Shown here: positions 44,801-59,800 of the stretch, piece by piece
Numbering within the stretch: position 1 is the first letter of the stretch
Layout of the letters: each line of letters begins with the position of its first letter
Source of the DNA: Distichodus sexfasciatus
Taxonomy: Eukaryota; Chordata; Actinopteri; Characiformes; Distichodontidae
NCBI GenBank assembly: GCA_032718565.1
Contig: JAVGVS010000004.1
Location: forward strand, 4,159,302-4,223,301
Length of the DNA stretch: 64,000 nt
Reading direction: 5' to 3'
Position numbers and translations under genes: made by a program
The notes under the pieces: model-generated
Seen by the model: the letters and a program-made list of their open reading frames with translations, nothing else
What the model was told of the DNA's origin: nothing
Database searches by the model: none

Positions 44801-47800
44801 GTTCTCCACTATTAATACTCAGCAGGAAGACGAAGAAGTGAATTTAATTTGGATTAGGACCTATGCACTTTAAAATTAATCATACATATTAGCAAGTAAA
44901 ATCTTTAAATTCAGGATTATGCAACTTTATAAATGCAAAAAAGATTCAAATATGTTTTGCAGAATTGTTAAAAAGAAAAAAAAGACGCATTGCTTAAATT
45001 CAAGATGTTTGCACTTGCTTTTCTTTGTGAAGTTCCTCAATATCAAGTATTATTTTAGATATCAGTGAATATAAGAAAAAGTGCTTATTGCAGCCAAAAG
45101 TAAGAAAAATGTTTCTATATTTCAGATCTCTAGGTTCAAGCAGTAGAAAATCCATGCTGTCAAAACAGAAATAAAGGACAGAAATACTGGACAGAAAGAT
45201 CTACCCTAAGTCCATGGGACTGAGACTGAGTCTTGCCTGGTCAAAAGGGCAAATTTCCCAAGTGCACACACGTATTTAAAAATGTTGCATTGCAGCTAAC
45301 GTAAACTTTCATATTCACTGCTACCTGCTTATGACTATTGGAGTGTTCCTTTAAGTGGACAAAGCAGGAAATTTTGGATTCCTAAGGATTCTGCTAATGA
45401 AGTTGTGCTTTTTCATCCTTGCTGATGTCCAGCATCTAGGGAATTCTCAGGCTTATTTTGAGAGAACTCTGGTAAGCATAGACGCAGTGTTAGTTAGACT
45501 TCCTTCACTGAAGGCAAGTTGTCTTCTGAGTATCTTCACTCTGTATCTTCTTTCCTGGAAATGGATTAAAACACCAGTGTGGTCTAAGTGATTGCGGCCC
45601 ACAGAAAAAAGGTACTGCTGGCATTCCGTGGTACCCATTTATGTTTACATTCAAATTTCTGGGATTAAGCAGACACTCTTATCCAGAGTGACTTTCATTT
45701 CCTAATTTCAGGAACAGTCTTCCAGGAGCAAGGTTAAGGGTACTGGTTAGGGACCTAGGGTGGTAGTGCTGGAGGGAGGATTTGAGCCCCAACCTCAACA
45801 CTTAGAGGTGAACATCCTACCACTAGGCTACCAGCGTCCCATTAATTTACCCAGCACAGGCTTTCAATTTTAACACAGTAGCATTTTAAGATTACAGATT
45901 ACACACTCACTGACAACTTCAGCTGGGACACCCACTTTTTAGCTACATGTACTAGCTGTTATGTACAATCTGTTCTCCACCCTGTCACACTGAGAAACCA
46001 TGGTACAGAAATGGACCTAAAACGTACAAATGCTTTGTGGCTCCAGCTGTACTCTATCAGGATATAAGCACTGTGCCTTTAAGTGAGTAATTATTTTGTG
46101 AACACAAAACAGCACACAGTGCACCACAACAAAATGTGACCTCTGCTTTAGACCCATCCATGACAGTAGATACACCTTGCTCATTAGTACCTCAGTGGTA
46201 CCCTTCTTAACCGGCAAGCTTCCAATCATTCCAAACTCCCTAACCATTATGCTACCAACAGCGGCTTCCTTGAACATTGGAACATTATGTACAGTCTGTA
46301 TGCTAGAGCAGTTGGTAACGTAATGGTTAGGGAGTTCGCCTCATGATCGAAAGGTCATCGGTTCAAATCTCAGACCAATAAAGGTACCAATGAGGTACTC
46401 ATGAGTAAGGTACTGTCCCCAAGCACTGCACCCCAGACCCTGCCCGTCAGCTGCTCACTGCTCCTTCACGGAAGCCTCAAATGCAGAGGTCACATTTCGT
46501 TGTGGTGCACTGTGTACTGTGCTGTGGTGTGCTCACAACAACAAATCAAACTCACTTTCACTTTAACTCCTAAAGAAAACATTTCTGCACCCTACTGACA
46601 AAAATATGCCTTTCTGTCGTGGCACAAATATGGACCCGTTGGAAAGATGCAGAACTCACATACAGAAGTTAATTCTGTATAAAAGATAGCAGTAACAACT
46701 TAAATTTATATATGTCAAAATGATTCCCAGGCTACACAGACTGAACGGACATTTACAAGTAGCCTATTTTACTTCAGTTAACACAATTCTTTATTTAATT
46801 CAAGATTTTGTGGCCACTAATTTGCCTGCACCTAAAGCTTATTAAAAGTGCAATTATGTATCATTTGTTGTCAGTAATGAGTTTGTATGTTTAAAATGTA
46901 ATAGGTCTTGTAAAATTGTAAACACATCAGTGCAAGAGTAATTTGCTCTGAGCAAGCCAAAGAGTCACTCATTATCATGTCAGAAGTTATTATGTTTTTT
47001 AACAAACTGCTCTATGTGACGCTATAAATAAAATCATGGATGTTACGGTAGTGTGACTGCACAAGGAACTCGCTGTCTAAATGGGCCTGCATGCACGGCT
47101 TTACTATGCGCCCCATCACGTTGAGTACCTCTCGCCATTTTAAGACCACTCGAGACCATGTTTTTAGTATTACCTGTCTATTATCCCTTTTATCTGTGAG
47201 TCCTTCTCCAGTTGCTGCTGCCGGAGTCTTCTCTCACTGTCCTCCAGACGGCTCTGGTACTGCAGCAGGATCTTGTTAGTCTGCTGCTCCTGAGTGAGTA
47301 GCCTCCTCTCATACTCCTCCAGCTTACGGTGAGAGAGCATCAAGCGATCCTTAAGGGTCTGGATCTCTTCCTCATATTCCCGTACCTGAAGATACGAGAG
47401 ATTGTGAAAGAGAGAGGGATACAGTGACAAGACCAACACAGGGAAAAGGAAAGAAAGTATGACGGAAAGAAAGTTGGAAAGAAAGAAAAGAACCATGTTA
47501 TAGGATTGCAAAGCATCCTTGTTGATATAACCGCCACTGCAATTCATATCAAATCACGAAAAGCAACTAATATATCATTTGACATTTTTATTCCTAAGCT
47601 CAACCAGACATTTAAATGAAAAACAATCTTCTCATTTAATTTAAAAAGTATAAAGATACATTACAATATGCATGATGTCTCAGTGATGTTATCATTTTGG
47701 ATCAATGCTATGGGATTGTTGATCATTGAATCAAAGTTTCAGTGTCGACTGAGGTATCATCACACCCCTAGTCTCCACCAGTGGCCAGAAAAAAGAAATC

Positions 47801-50800
47801 TATTAAAAGGTTTAATTACATAGCACACAACACTGAGGATGTGATTGCATGGTTACAGCCCGTAACCACAATGCAGTCGACCAAAGATCTGCGGTTATTT
47901 GTTTTAGGAAATGTTGGGCCAAATGGTTGGCCTGTGACTCTTCAGGACAGCAGCTGCCTCTTCTCCACCCCAGATTATATACTTGGAGCAACTATTCAAG
48001 TTTCATCTGCATTAGCAATCATTTAATCAATTCACCATCTGTTGCAGGGGTGACATTCACAACTTGACTTCCCCTGACACCAGCAACATGAATTAAAGAG
48101 TTGATAGAAATAGCCTAGTTTAACAAAACTGCAAAGATTGAAACTGTTACTGACCTTATGTATACATTCAGTGTAAAAGACCATAATTGTAGGCTAAGCA
48201 CCGCATCCTAATTGTCTGTCTTTCTACTTCTAGTTTAAAGTTTATATTTTATATTCCACTTCTACCTTAAAGTACATATTTTATATTATGTTTATATATT
48301 GCCTATTCTACGTGCATTATTTGTTCTTTGTTCTTTGCACTGTTAAAACTGGAGCCACATCGTCTATATATATATAGCAGAGACGACCATAAAGTTTACT
48401 TTGACTTTGAGATCCTTGACCATTCTGTCCCATATCAAGCCAGGAGCCATTGTCAAATGACCATCTTGAAAGCTACCTGTAATGCTTTCCACATATCTTT
48501 AGACATTACAATAGCTCATGTGTAGAGAGGTAATACCCAGGAGCTGAACCTAATTGTGAACAACCACAAATTTACAACAATGTGTTAGAAGATCAAAACT
48601 CAAGACTCAATCAATGCAGATTATTACCTCTGGTTTACAGGAAGAGAAAGCTGCTATGGCACAAGCTCCAAATCATTTTAATAATATTGAAGGGAGTAAT
48701 GTGTCCCAATCCTGTTCAACAAGTCTTGCTAGCATGCATGTACCAAGCAGAATAATCATTGGCAACATCTCATTGGTCCAATACTCTTTTCCTTCCATCT
48801 TGGAACACTGTATGTTGGTTTAGGGTGCATTAAGGTTTAAGGTGTTGCTCCTGCCTTTAAATTCTTCCAATCCTAGGATGTGATTGCATGGTTACATCAA
48901 ATCCATGTGTAGGACAGGTCAGTTCAATCCACAGTGGCAAAAAAATGAAATGTGGATCTGCTGATAATGCCCTGGGACAGTCATCTGGCCAATGAATGGT
49001 TCACAAAGAGTTGTATTTAAGGCCTTAAAAATCTGAATCAGATGCATTGAGTGGAAAAAAAACAATCCCCAGCAATGAAGTCAGCATGTTTTGTGATAAT
49101 CTTTGCAACCCAGCTTACTTAAGGAACTGCATGCACTCCATTCATGCTGAGTGTGTATGTTTTTTCTCTCACACACACTTGCTTGATTTTTCGTTCTTTA
49201 TTTATACACCCAAGCTATTTTCCACCTTGAAAGGCCACTGAACCATCTGGTCTGAACTTGATAAGCAATCTTAGTTTGGGAAAATTCAAATTACACTGCA
49301 GCCAGATGGGACCCACAGAGTCTAACAACAGCACTGATGCATATGTCACAGTGACTGGTCAAACAAGACAAAGTCAGCATAAGTGCCACTGCTATTTCTG
49401 GCCCCGCTCCCGTGCAGAGTGTTTTGCCAGGAAACAGGGCTGACATTGTGTTGAGGAATAAGAGGAAAATTTGAGAGAGAAGCTGCAAGAATAAAATAAA
49501 AAGATGAAGAAACTCACCCTGTCTAAACGGGACTCGTCCATACTTTTGGAATATTCCTTTAGCTTAAATTCTTCTCGGTCTATGCGTGAGCTCTCGATAT
49601 CGGCTGAGAGGTGAGGCATGTTGGATACCCAGGCCACCGTCCTCTCTGAGGCAGGGGTGGGGGGGTTCAGGGTATTAGGAGATGAGCCCTGGAAAGAGAA
49701 GAAATCTTTCAGAATGAGAATGAAACAGACTTGACTTGTAGCCCTTTTCTCAATGTGGAACCAGTTTTGTTAGAAACTAAAACCATGAGTCCATGTGGTT
49801 TAACTGAGGTTCAGGGAAGATTTGAAACCCTGCTAGAAGTGCTAGAAGAGTTTGCTATGATAGAAGGGCTATCATAATGTCAAGTAATGGTGGTGGGGAT
49901 TGTCCTACAGTTTACATGCGGATCTGTTTTTTTTTTATTTTAAGAATAACTGACCTGATTAGACTTGAATGTGTAAGATACAATCTAATAAGAAATAATT
50001 AATTTTAAGAAACGCTGGCTACAATTATCTTATTAAGAAAAATTTACTGATTATAAGAACTTCTTAAAATGAAATAAGAAATTTAATTAAGAGAACGGAC
50101 AGGTTCTCATGCTCTCCACTACGAGTTAAGAAATTCATGACAACTTTTAGAATATTAAAGCTAAAAACATGGAAAAATTGAAAGATTTTTTTTCCTGTTT
50201 TAGGAGATCTTAACAAGATATATTTTCTCACTATATTGGCAGATAATTTTGCTTGATTCTGGTACCTTCTTTCTTATTATCCCTTTCTTTTTCTTATTTT
50301 CTGACACTGATTTTTTGCAGTGCATGACTTATCATCATGGTATCATTATGGCAAGTCTTACAGCTGAGCAGTCTTGTACTTAACTTCTAACTCCGCGCCT
50401 ACCCATCATGAACTTAAAAAAGCTATATATGCAGACAATCACCTGTTTACTGATGGAGGGCTTAAGTAAGTGCTGCTGTGAATGCTGACGCTCTTGGTGT
50501 GACTGCGACTGCTGAGTGGACTGCGGCGTCCCCCCCTGAGAGCCCTGAGAACCTTGGCTCTCCCGAGTCGAGCTCTGCTGATGGGGCAAGCCGGGAGCAG
50601 TGTTGTCCTTGACGGACAGCTGCTGCCGTGGGCCCTGCTGCCTGCCCCCAAAGCCTGATTCTGGGGACTGTAGCAGGTTCCCGCTCTGCGGTCTTGTTTT
50701 AGTTGGAGGGGTTGCCCCGGAGGCAGAGCTCACGGAAAGCTGGTGGGACGTCTGTGATTTCATGCGTTGGGCAGGGGGCGGGGCCATGGAGCTCTGACGA

Positions 50801-53800
50801 ACAGGCTGGATGGTGGAAGGAGGTGAAGCCAGTGAGGAGTGGGATGTGCCCGTCTGAGAGGCCATGCCCATCATTTGCTGCTGCTGGAGGTTGTCCTTGC
50901 GTGTTTGAAAGACAAATACAGAATAACATAAGAATTCCAAGCATTCTTAAAAGTCTAGCCAGCTGAATTCGGAATTTTACTTGTTCAATTTAACCAGCAT
51001 CGATCAGTAAATGTTCAACGAATGGTCATCGTGAAGAGTCTTTAAGTTCTGGGGTCTCATTTATAATTGTTGTGTATGCACAAAAGGGGGCCTGAAAGTG
51101 GTGTATGTTTTGGTGTATTTCAAGGATACCTGCATGTGCATGGAGATCTGCCGTCGCCCATAGTCTCCCTGGTTGTGGCGGCTATAATCGTCGCTGTAGC
51201 TGTGGGAGTGTATGATGCTGGGCTGACCCAAGTGCGGCCCGGGCCTGAGGGTGGAGAGGTCCTCACTCCGGGAAAAGCCCCCATGAGCGAACTGGGGCAG
51301 GTACGCAGGATGAGAGGAGTCTGGCTCCGGGGCCAGCAGGAGGGGCGGAGGGGGCTGGGCCCGACTGTGCTGGTGGTGGAGTTGTGGCCCGTCGGCGGCC
51401 ATGTGGAACAGCGGGTTCTGGAAGGAGAGCGGGAAGCGGAGGGCAGCCGCCTGCTGCTGCTGCTGTTGGGACAGAGAGTCCGTGGTGGTACCCATCTGGC
51501 TGAGCCGCAGACCGCCGGACATGCTGGAGCCACCCGAGCCAGCCGACATCCGCCCGCCGGCACGCAGCTGACCCCCAAGGCCTCCTACTCCTCCTCCTCC
51601 CAAGCCGCCGAGCCCACCGAAGCTGCCGAGGCCGGCAAGTGAGGCCTGAGAAGAGTTGAGCATGTCCCCCACAGACTGCAGGTTAGAGACGCTGTTCATT
51701 CTTGAGTCCTGGAGGTCCATCATAGAAATACTCTCGTTAACGGGACAGAGACCCACAGGCGACGTTCCCCTTTTCTGCTGTTCGACTTTTAGGTATGAAT
51801 ATGTAAACCTTAGCTAGTATGTCTAGGTAATTTTAAAGGATACAAATCATACACAGCAAAAAAAAGAAAAAATGATGTCCAATCTACAATCTACTGTACA
51901 GAGCGTCTAAAGGGACAAGTGAGGAAAAAACATAAACAGAGCTCAACAGAGTGCAGACGAGAAATTATCACATGCACACAAGAAAGTAATATGCACACGT
52001 ATGAAAGTATTATGTGCTAATAAGGAAAAACTACATTTTTATTTATCAGAAATTATTACATGTGCACTAGAAAATATTATGTACGAGAAACTATTAAGTG
52101 CTCACAAGAAAGTAATGCGTGCTTATTAGAAAGTAATGCATGCTAACAAGAAAGTATCCCTTATGCACGAGAAAGTATTGTGCGTGGACAAGAAATTATT
52201 GCATTCACATTAGAAAGTATCATGTGCTCATGAGCAAGTATCAGATATGCACCAATAGTAACGGAAATCATTTCTTGTGTTCAATAACAGCTTGTGCACA
52301 CGCATGAGAAATATGATCACAAGAAAGTATCATGTGCGCACTATAAAGTAACGCATGCTCATGAGAATATAACGTGTGCATGAGAAAGTAAAACGTGTAC
52401 ACAAAAAAGGACGCAGACGCATGTAAAATTAAGCATGCTCATGACCATGTGTGCATGAGAAAGTAACGCATCCTCACGTGTGCACACAAATAATACCAGA
52501 AATAATCTGTCATGCTGGATCCATCTTATTCACACACCTGAGGAGCACAGGCTCACGAGAAAGTATTGCATGTGGAAGGGAAAGTAACACGTGCTTACAA
52601 GAACATAAAACATGCTTACAAAAAATTATCGCATGCGCAGTGGAGGTAAAATATTCTTACAAGATTGTAACTTGTGCACATGAAAAAGTAAGTGTGCACA
52701 CGAAAACGTAAATGTGCTCACGAGAAAGTATCACGGATGCATGAGAAAGTCATGAACGCTTACAAGAATGAATCACACGTGTACAAGAAAGTAACATCTT
52801 TAGACCATACAGTATTGTGTGCATCTTGTGCACATGCAATGCCTTTTCATGCACACATCTTACTTTCTCATGGGCATGCAATGCTTCCTCGTGAGCATGT
52901 GAGCATGTTAGCATTTTCTCTCACTTGTACTTTTAGGGACTCAAAGAAATCTCAAATTCAGGGAATTTATATTATTTTCTTCTCATTTTGATATTTGACA
53001 ACTTATTTTAAGATTATTCAACATATTTTGCATCGTCTTTCAAGTAACACAAATGATTTTAATATGTTTAAAAATTCACAGAATCATTTATTAAAATATA
53101 TACTTGATAACTTAGTTACAAAGGTCTGGATTACTTAAACTTATGTTGAATATGAAATATGTTGAATATCCTTAATATAAGCCCAGGAAAATCTCAAAGT
53201 GAGATTGTCTGAGAAGCTTTCACTTACTTTTTTTTGCTGCATATATGCACCACAGACAGACAATCACTTTTGGTATGTATTAACAGCACCCACATCATCC
53301 TGTCGCTCTCTTTCGCCATGCTCGGATGGTATTTAGAACCATGCAGTAAGCAGCCCCAAGCGCTTCTTCTTCACACTGGATCAAAGGGAACCCAAAGTGC
53401 CTCAGCAAAGGCTGGCGAGGGCAAACGTGTGCTGAGGAGCAAGCTGCCATTCAAATGAGATTTTTTCAACCAAATGCCTTTCACCAGCACAGTAAAGCAT
53501 TTTGTCATTGACGTGAGCCATTATTCTCATCATTAGTCACTCCCTCGCCCCCCAAGGTTGGTTTTCGGATACGTTTTCTTTTACCTCGTCGGCTTACCTT
53601 GGGGTCTGGATCAGTGATGTCAGAGCTGCTTGTGCAGTAGGCAGGACTGGACCGGGCCAGCGGCGGACGGGTGACGTAGAAAACATCTTTAGAAGAGGCT
53701 CGGTGAGGGTGGTCCCGGTCGACGTAGCCCCCCAGCCCGGCTCGTGATGGAGGGCCGCCCCCGCTGGACATGGCAGAGGTCGGGGAAGGCAAGCGAGTGA

Positions 53801-56800
53801 TATCTATGGAACTGCAGGAAGCGAAACAACAATTAACCAAAAGGTGTTGTTTCAGAACATTACATCTCAGAACTAATTCCTCTTTTGTCCATCTACACTG
53901 TATAAAATATTTTGATGAACTAGTCACATCAACATGTTTCTTTCATTTACTAAGTAATTAATTAAATCTCAAGTTACTTTTTTGAGTTTTCATAGCTATG
54001 TTTAAGAGTAAATGTGTTAATACATTATGTATTAAAATAGCAATATGTTGCAGTACTTTCCAGCAATACACCACTTACTTATTACAGATAAATTAGATAT
54101 AAGGTTGATGTAGAATGTAAAGTGAAACAACACAAAGGGGATTTTTACAGAGAGCAATACAAAGCTAAGACTAGACTTAAAATATTGTGTTGAAATGATT
54201 AGTATATCCAAGTTGATTTTACTCGAAACTTTAACGTGGCAATTCAGCCAGAAGGAAATGTTTTACGGTGCACTGTGAAATATTGAAATAATAATTAATT
54301 TCATCTAACTTTTAAGAGTTTTCAGATCATGGATTTGAAAATGTGAAGATGCCAGATTAACACAACTGTAAACTGTAACTACAGCTATATTTAATGTAAT
54401 TAAATTGTTAATATTTTATCATGTATTAAGTGTTAATATTTTATGATACATTTTTTCTGCATATAATGGTCACTTCCAGTTCACACCACTTGCGCCTAAT
54501 GCTCCATTTTTTAATAACAGAAAGAATCTCTCCAAGTCCCATAAAGCATTTGCAGTTCATTTTTAACAAAATAACTTGAGTTTGTACCTGTTCAGGTCCC
54601 TCATCATGAGGTTCTGGAACTCAGATGAGACACCCCTGTTGAAGCTGGGCCTGGAGAGTAGCCTGTCTGTCTGCCTCTCGGGCTGCTGCCTGTCCGTCTG
54701 GTGACTGGGCTGCCTTTGGAGATGCGGGTTACGAAGAGCCATGCTGATGTCATTCAGGAGACGGGGTAATGGGCCAAGTTTAATGATAGCGTCCTTGGGA
54801 GAAAGAAATTGTGGAAGCAAGTTCAGGCAAGTACGAAGAAGAGCTTGTCTACACTGCTGGGCAAAAGATGACGCAAAAAGAGTTTATCACAGTTTCTATA
54901 CATACTATCATGTTCATCCTTCAGGCAGAGCATAACAGTAGTGAATATTGTGCTTAATACAAACACTTAAGGCACGGAAGAGACCAGGCAGTGTATAGCT
55001 GTCAAGTAATTAACCTCTAGGTAATTACTGTCCAATTAAGTTACACACTTAATAGTAGGTAATTAGGAGCACTGACTAGTTGAAGGAATCAGACATGAAT
55101 GGAACAGCACTGACGCAGCGTGCTGTGAAAGACTGTAAGACAGCTCACTTAAATGACTGAGTTTACTCAAGACAAACAAGGGGAAAATTTCTGTATGCAT
55201 TGTCCATAGACAATGCATACAATATTGTGGCACTGGAACTTATGTAACCTGGATTTGTTAAACAAGACAAGTCATAAAACATGCAATAAATTGTGTTTGC
55301 CTCATTTTTTGCCCAGCAGTGTATATACTTGTGACTGGACCTCAGTTTTCTTGAGAACTTGAATCAACGGTAACTGGACTTCTTTTAGGTTGTTGAGGAT
55401 GTTTTGCCTCTCATCCAAAAGACTTCTTTAGTTCTAAAGAAATGATAGGGAAACTTGAGTATTTAACTTGTGCTGGGGTTGTCACCTTGAAGAAGGTCAT
55501 TTGCCATCAGATGAGAGGTGAAACGTCTTCAAGACTACCACATCCTGGACGACTGAGAAGCTACACAGACAAAGTTGGGTAGTGTGCACAAGTAACAAGT
55601 CAAAGGAAAGGTAAAAAGTAGAAATGGCACCAATCAAATGCTCATTTGCAGAACTGGGACGATAATATATGCAAGGTTGTTGTGTTTCTAAAGGTGAAGA
55701 TTAAGGTGAAGGACGAGCTGAAGTAGTGTCTATTGTTAGGAGTCCTGAACAGCTGTCCATTTTTGTTGAAGAGAACAGCTGAGAAGCATCCTTATTTTGG
55801 GTGCATCTTTATTTTTATTTTTTCCTAGCTTATTTGGTTAAGACCTATTGGTGGCACAGAATAGCGCAAGAGATCTATACCTTATTGGTGCAAATCTATA
55901 CTATGTTTAACAGTGGCATGAGCCTAGGGGTGGGGAAAAGAAAGTAAATGAGTGTGTTTAAGGTAAAGAATTGTGTATAAAGTTAGAGCCCTTAAACCTG
56001 CGCGGATCCGTCGGCTGGCAAGGGCATTTTTGGATTGGGTTGTAATAAAGTTTGTTGCCCACTAAAATTTTCTGCTAATTGAGTTTTTAGTCGTCTAATC
56101 TGAAGAATCCTCCCCAACAATAGCAGCCTGTACAGGATACTGGGGATGGACGTAAGAAACTGATCCAAGTTTGTGGTGCACAAAGCCTGTGTTGCCATTT
56201 TAAGATTAAGATTTGAATCCTGTCAGAGCCTAAAAAGGTCCTTAATCCCAAGATGCTCCAGGAAGACTGGAACTCAGCCTGGATTGAAGCATTTGACAAT
56301 GCTCCTGTTCCCTACCTTACTGAGTTGGGCCATAACTTCCCAGAGAAGGCTGTGTAAGATGGACAGCTCCCTCCCTAGGTCAATGTAGCCCTCAAAAGCT
56401 CCGGCGTTGCTCACGCTGTCCAGATTGGAGATCTCATAGAGGAACTGCTGCATGGAACCCCACTCCATCTCCAAAAACTCATTCATGAAACACATGTACT
56501 CCTCTTTGCTGCCAAATCTAGAAGAGAATCAAGAGAAGCGCGGGAGAAAAAGTGACAAGTTTGCAATCTTTAGTGACTGTCATTAAAAAGGCAATCCTTG
56601 TAATAATAGTGAATAAAGATAACAGAAGTAGAACTGGAGAGCAATGTGCCTTCGAACTGACTTGGAAAAGTTGGCAAGGTTCTGCAGCACTTTGGCAATG
56701 AGGGTAAGGGTCCGCGACGTTTGCTCGTCAGGGTATTCCTGGGTGAGGTTGAACAAGGAGGGGGACATGACGGCCGGACAGAGGAAGCGCAAAAACAAGG

Positions 56801-59800
56801 AGCCGCTGATCAGGCGGTCGGCGATGTCCTCCCGGCCCCTTTCGGCACAGCGCACTCTCCAGGAGGCAAAGACCTCTTTCAGCTCTCGTGGAAACACACT
56901 GGTGGGCATAGGTGGTGTATCTCAGATCTATTTATGTGATGTTGACTTTACCCTAAATCTACTTTATCCCAAAATGCTAATTGAGGAGGAAGTATGCAAA
57001 CCGAAAATTGCACTGAACTCTTTAAAAATACATTTTTACATGTAAGTGTAATGAAGGATGTTATTTTCTGATTGTGAACAAGTAGACAGGTTTTAGGTCA
57101 GATTTTGTCATTATAACAAATTAACAAGCTAATAATTTTAGCTCTAGAAACACCTATCTTTTATTTTGCCCCCTTGTGGTCTCAGAAAACTATTATTTTT
57201 AGAAAATATAACAACACAAGGCCACACAAACATATTAGGCATTTAGTTAAAATTATCTTAATAAATCAATGCCTCTACAACACATCATTAAAATATCAGG
57301 GTGATCGATATATACCTGGATTTTACATCCCTAGTGTTAGAATTTTGGGTGAAGTGTTTATTTGCCTTCACTGAACAAAGCCCTTGTTTGCAAACAGAAA
57401 TTCACTAATTCAAGTACTAAAGACCCCTGCTGTCTCAAGACAACTAACCAATGAGAGTTGACGATTTTGCAGAGTGCAAGCTCACAACACATGCGGAGGT
57501 TGGCCTGGTGGTCAGGCAGAACGGAAGGCGGAGTCCTCATAGGATCGACCTCGCAGTTCTCTTCAGACTCATACAGGGCTCTGATAAAGTCACCTGCAGG
57601 TAAGCCAACCTCACTTTACAATGTGGCCAAGAATTCTTCATCTTATAGATGCAAAAAATATACAGTTATAATGACAAGTGAATAAGATTTGTCACCTAAA
57701 GCATCTTTGAGGTACTTATGTCCAATGAGTTTGAGGTACTCTTCTATGGCTTTAGTGGCCAGGGTGTTCTCTCTGAAGATAAGGTGCTCTCGGTCGATAA
57801 ATCGGTCAACTTCACACATCGCCATGTCTGAAAGAAAGTCCTTGAAGAGAGAAAAGAGGAAAAACACGACAATACAACATGGACCAGAAAGATTAAAAGA
57901 CTATGAGTTCATCATGTCTTGAGGGTGTTAAAGCTTATGGATGATGACTGAGCAGCTTATTTTAGGTTTTGTCTAGTCACTGTGTTGTTTCAATTTAAAA
58001 TGTCAGACCTGTGACATAAAACCACTGGGGGCCACTCAGGGTCTGTTAGCTATAGGTAGCTAAATTGTGTACTTAGAAAAATGATAATAGAACTGAAACA
58101 AAACTGTAGGAACAACTACCTGACACTTTCTAGTGTGAACTTATTTAACACATACCTTTGCCTTCCCTGTACTCTGAAGAATGTGCACCAGCGCGCAGGC
58201 CACTTCCTCTTTGCTTTTGACACTGAGCAGCGGCTCCAGGACAGCACACAGCGTCCGGTAGTTGTTGGTGACATACTCGGCGAACTCTTTGTACAGCTCC
58301 ATTGGCAGGATGCTCATGGTCTGGAAGCGGGACTTAAGTCGCAGGGAGGCGTTGATGATTTTCCCGCCTCCAACGCCCCCTCCCTTGGCCAGGACGCTGG
58401 GCTGAATGACAGGGTACCATTGCTCTACAAACTGCCGACCAGTGATACTGGAAATGGGGATACTGACCAAGCCCAGATATGTGCTCTTCTCCTGTTAGGA
58501 GAACAGTGATAGGTAAAGGTCAGTAATTGCAGGTATTACATGAGGGAATAGAAAGAGTTTTGATAACTCCAAATGTATAGCTTTAGAAGTTCCATTCATG
58601 GGAAAGGCATATTTTGAGAATTGCAACTGGAGGATTGAGGATTTGAATGCCGGGTGAGTCTAAAGGTTGGGTTGGAAAAAGAAACAGTGCTGCCACTGTT
58701 GAGTACCCGTGCAAGGCCCTTTACACCAAGTTGCTCCAGAGAGACTTTCCCTGACATTAGAAATCCTGACATCTTGATAAGAGTATCAGATAAATGCCGT
58801 AAATGTTATTTTGTGGAAAAGGTCTCATCCACTGACAAATGTCTCAGGTATCAAAGCTACTGCGAATTCAGGTATTATACCATAGAAACTGTACCACTTT
58901 ATTTTATGTGGAACTATCAGCAGAATTGCTGCCTTACCTTGCGTCTTTTCTTGTCCGTTTCTTTGTAGAGGTGAAGACGGAGATTGCGGACAGCCGGGAG
59001 ATTGTTAAACTCGAAGTGTTCGCCCCAGAAGACAGTGTCGGTGCGAGGTTTGCTGGTGGTGCGTGCATACAGCATGTCGTCCAGACACAGTTCACAGTAG
59101 TAGCGCTTCTTGGGCGGTAGCTCTCGCGCCTCGATGATCCAGAGCTTTAATACGTTGTCGACTCGCCGGCTGTTGTCCTGGGTGGGAGGAACCAAAGTGT
59201 CTGCTGGGTAACATTCAGAACTGACCACTGCCTCGCAGTAGAAACCAAATACAGAAATGAAACGGTGGCGGGAAAGTCATAGTTAAGCACCACAGGGATG
59301 AAATAACAGGTATTGAATGAAAGCTAAAAGCATGTAGAGGGGAAAGGTAGGGTAGCGTGTGGGCCTGAGGTTGGCCATGCTTTAGAAAAGAATAGCTATT
59401 CTGTGTGTGGTGATTACGAATCTATATTTGAATTTCCCAACGTAAGAGTAGAGTGCTGGGCTGATGGTGGAGAGCGAGGTTTTAGTAAAGGGTGAGTCAT
59501 TTAAGCAGATCAAAATGCCATTGGATCACTCTGCCCTACGCGCACTGCCACATTTAGACTTACTAAATATACCCTGGTTTTCAAAAGCAGACCTGCCGAT
59601 TGGGTTTCTGCTGGGCAATCAAGGATGCACACTGGCAATGCTAAAACTGTCCTTTGCGTATCTTAGAATAACCGGAAGGAGTTTGCACATGTAAAGCCAC
59701 GGTGCTGGAAATCAAATTTTGCTGTGCAATTAGGGCTGGGCGATATGGCCTTAAAATAATATCACAATATTTGTAAGCTATATCACGATACACAGAATAT

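Larger units (their letters stand above)
41957..47173. other. SYNGAP1 5.2-kb intron
   Basis: AT-rich intron carrying SINE-type copies near 42505-42690, 45636-45840 and 46075-46575. No exon is supported; the 101-codon plus-strand frame near 44487 shows no recognisable motif. Confidence 0.5.

Noticed and set aside
46299..46375. Possible tRNA gene
   Set aside because: It has box A and B-like words but no plausible cloverleaf, and it continues into a SINE body present in other copies.
51067..51642. 191-codon plus-strand open frame
   Set aside because: Antisense shadow of the GC-rich SYNGAP1 exon 51130-51774.
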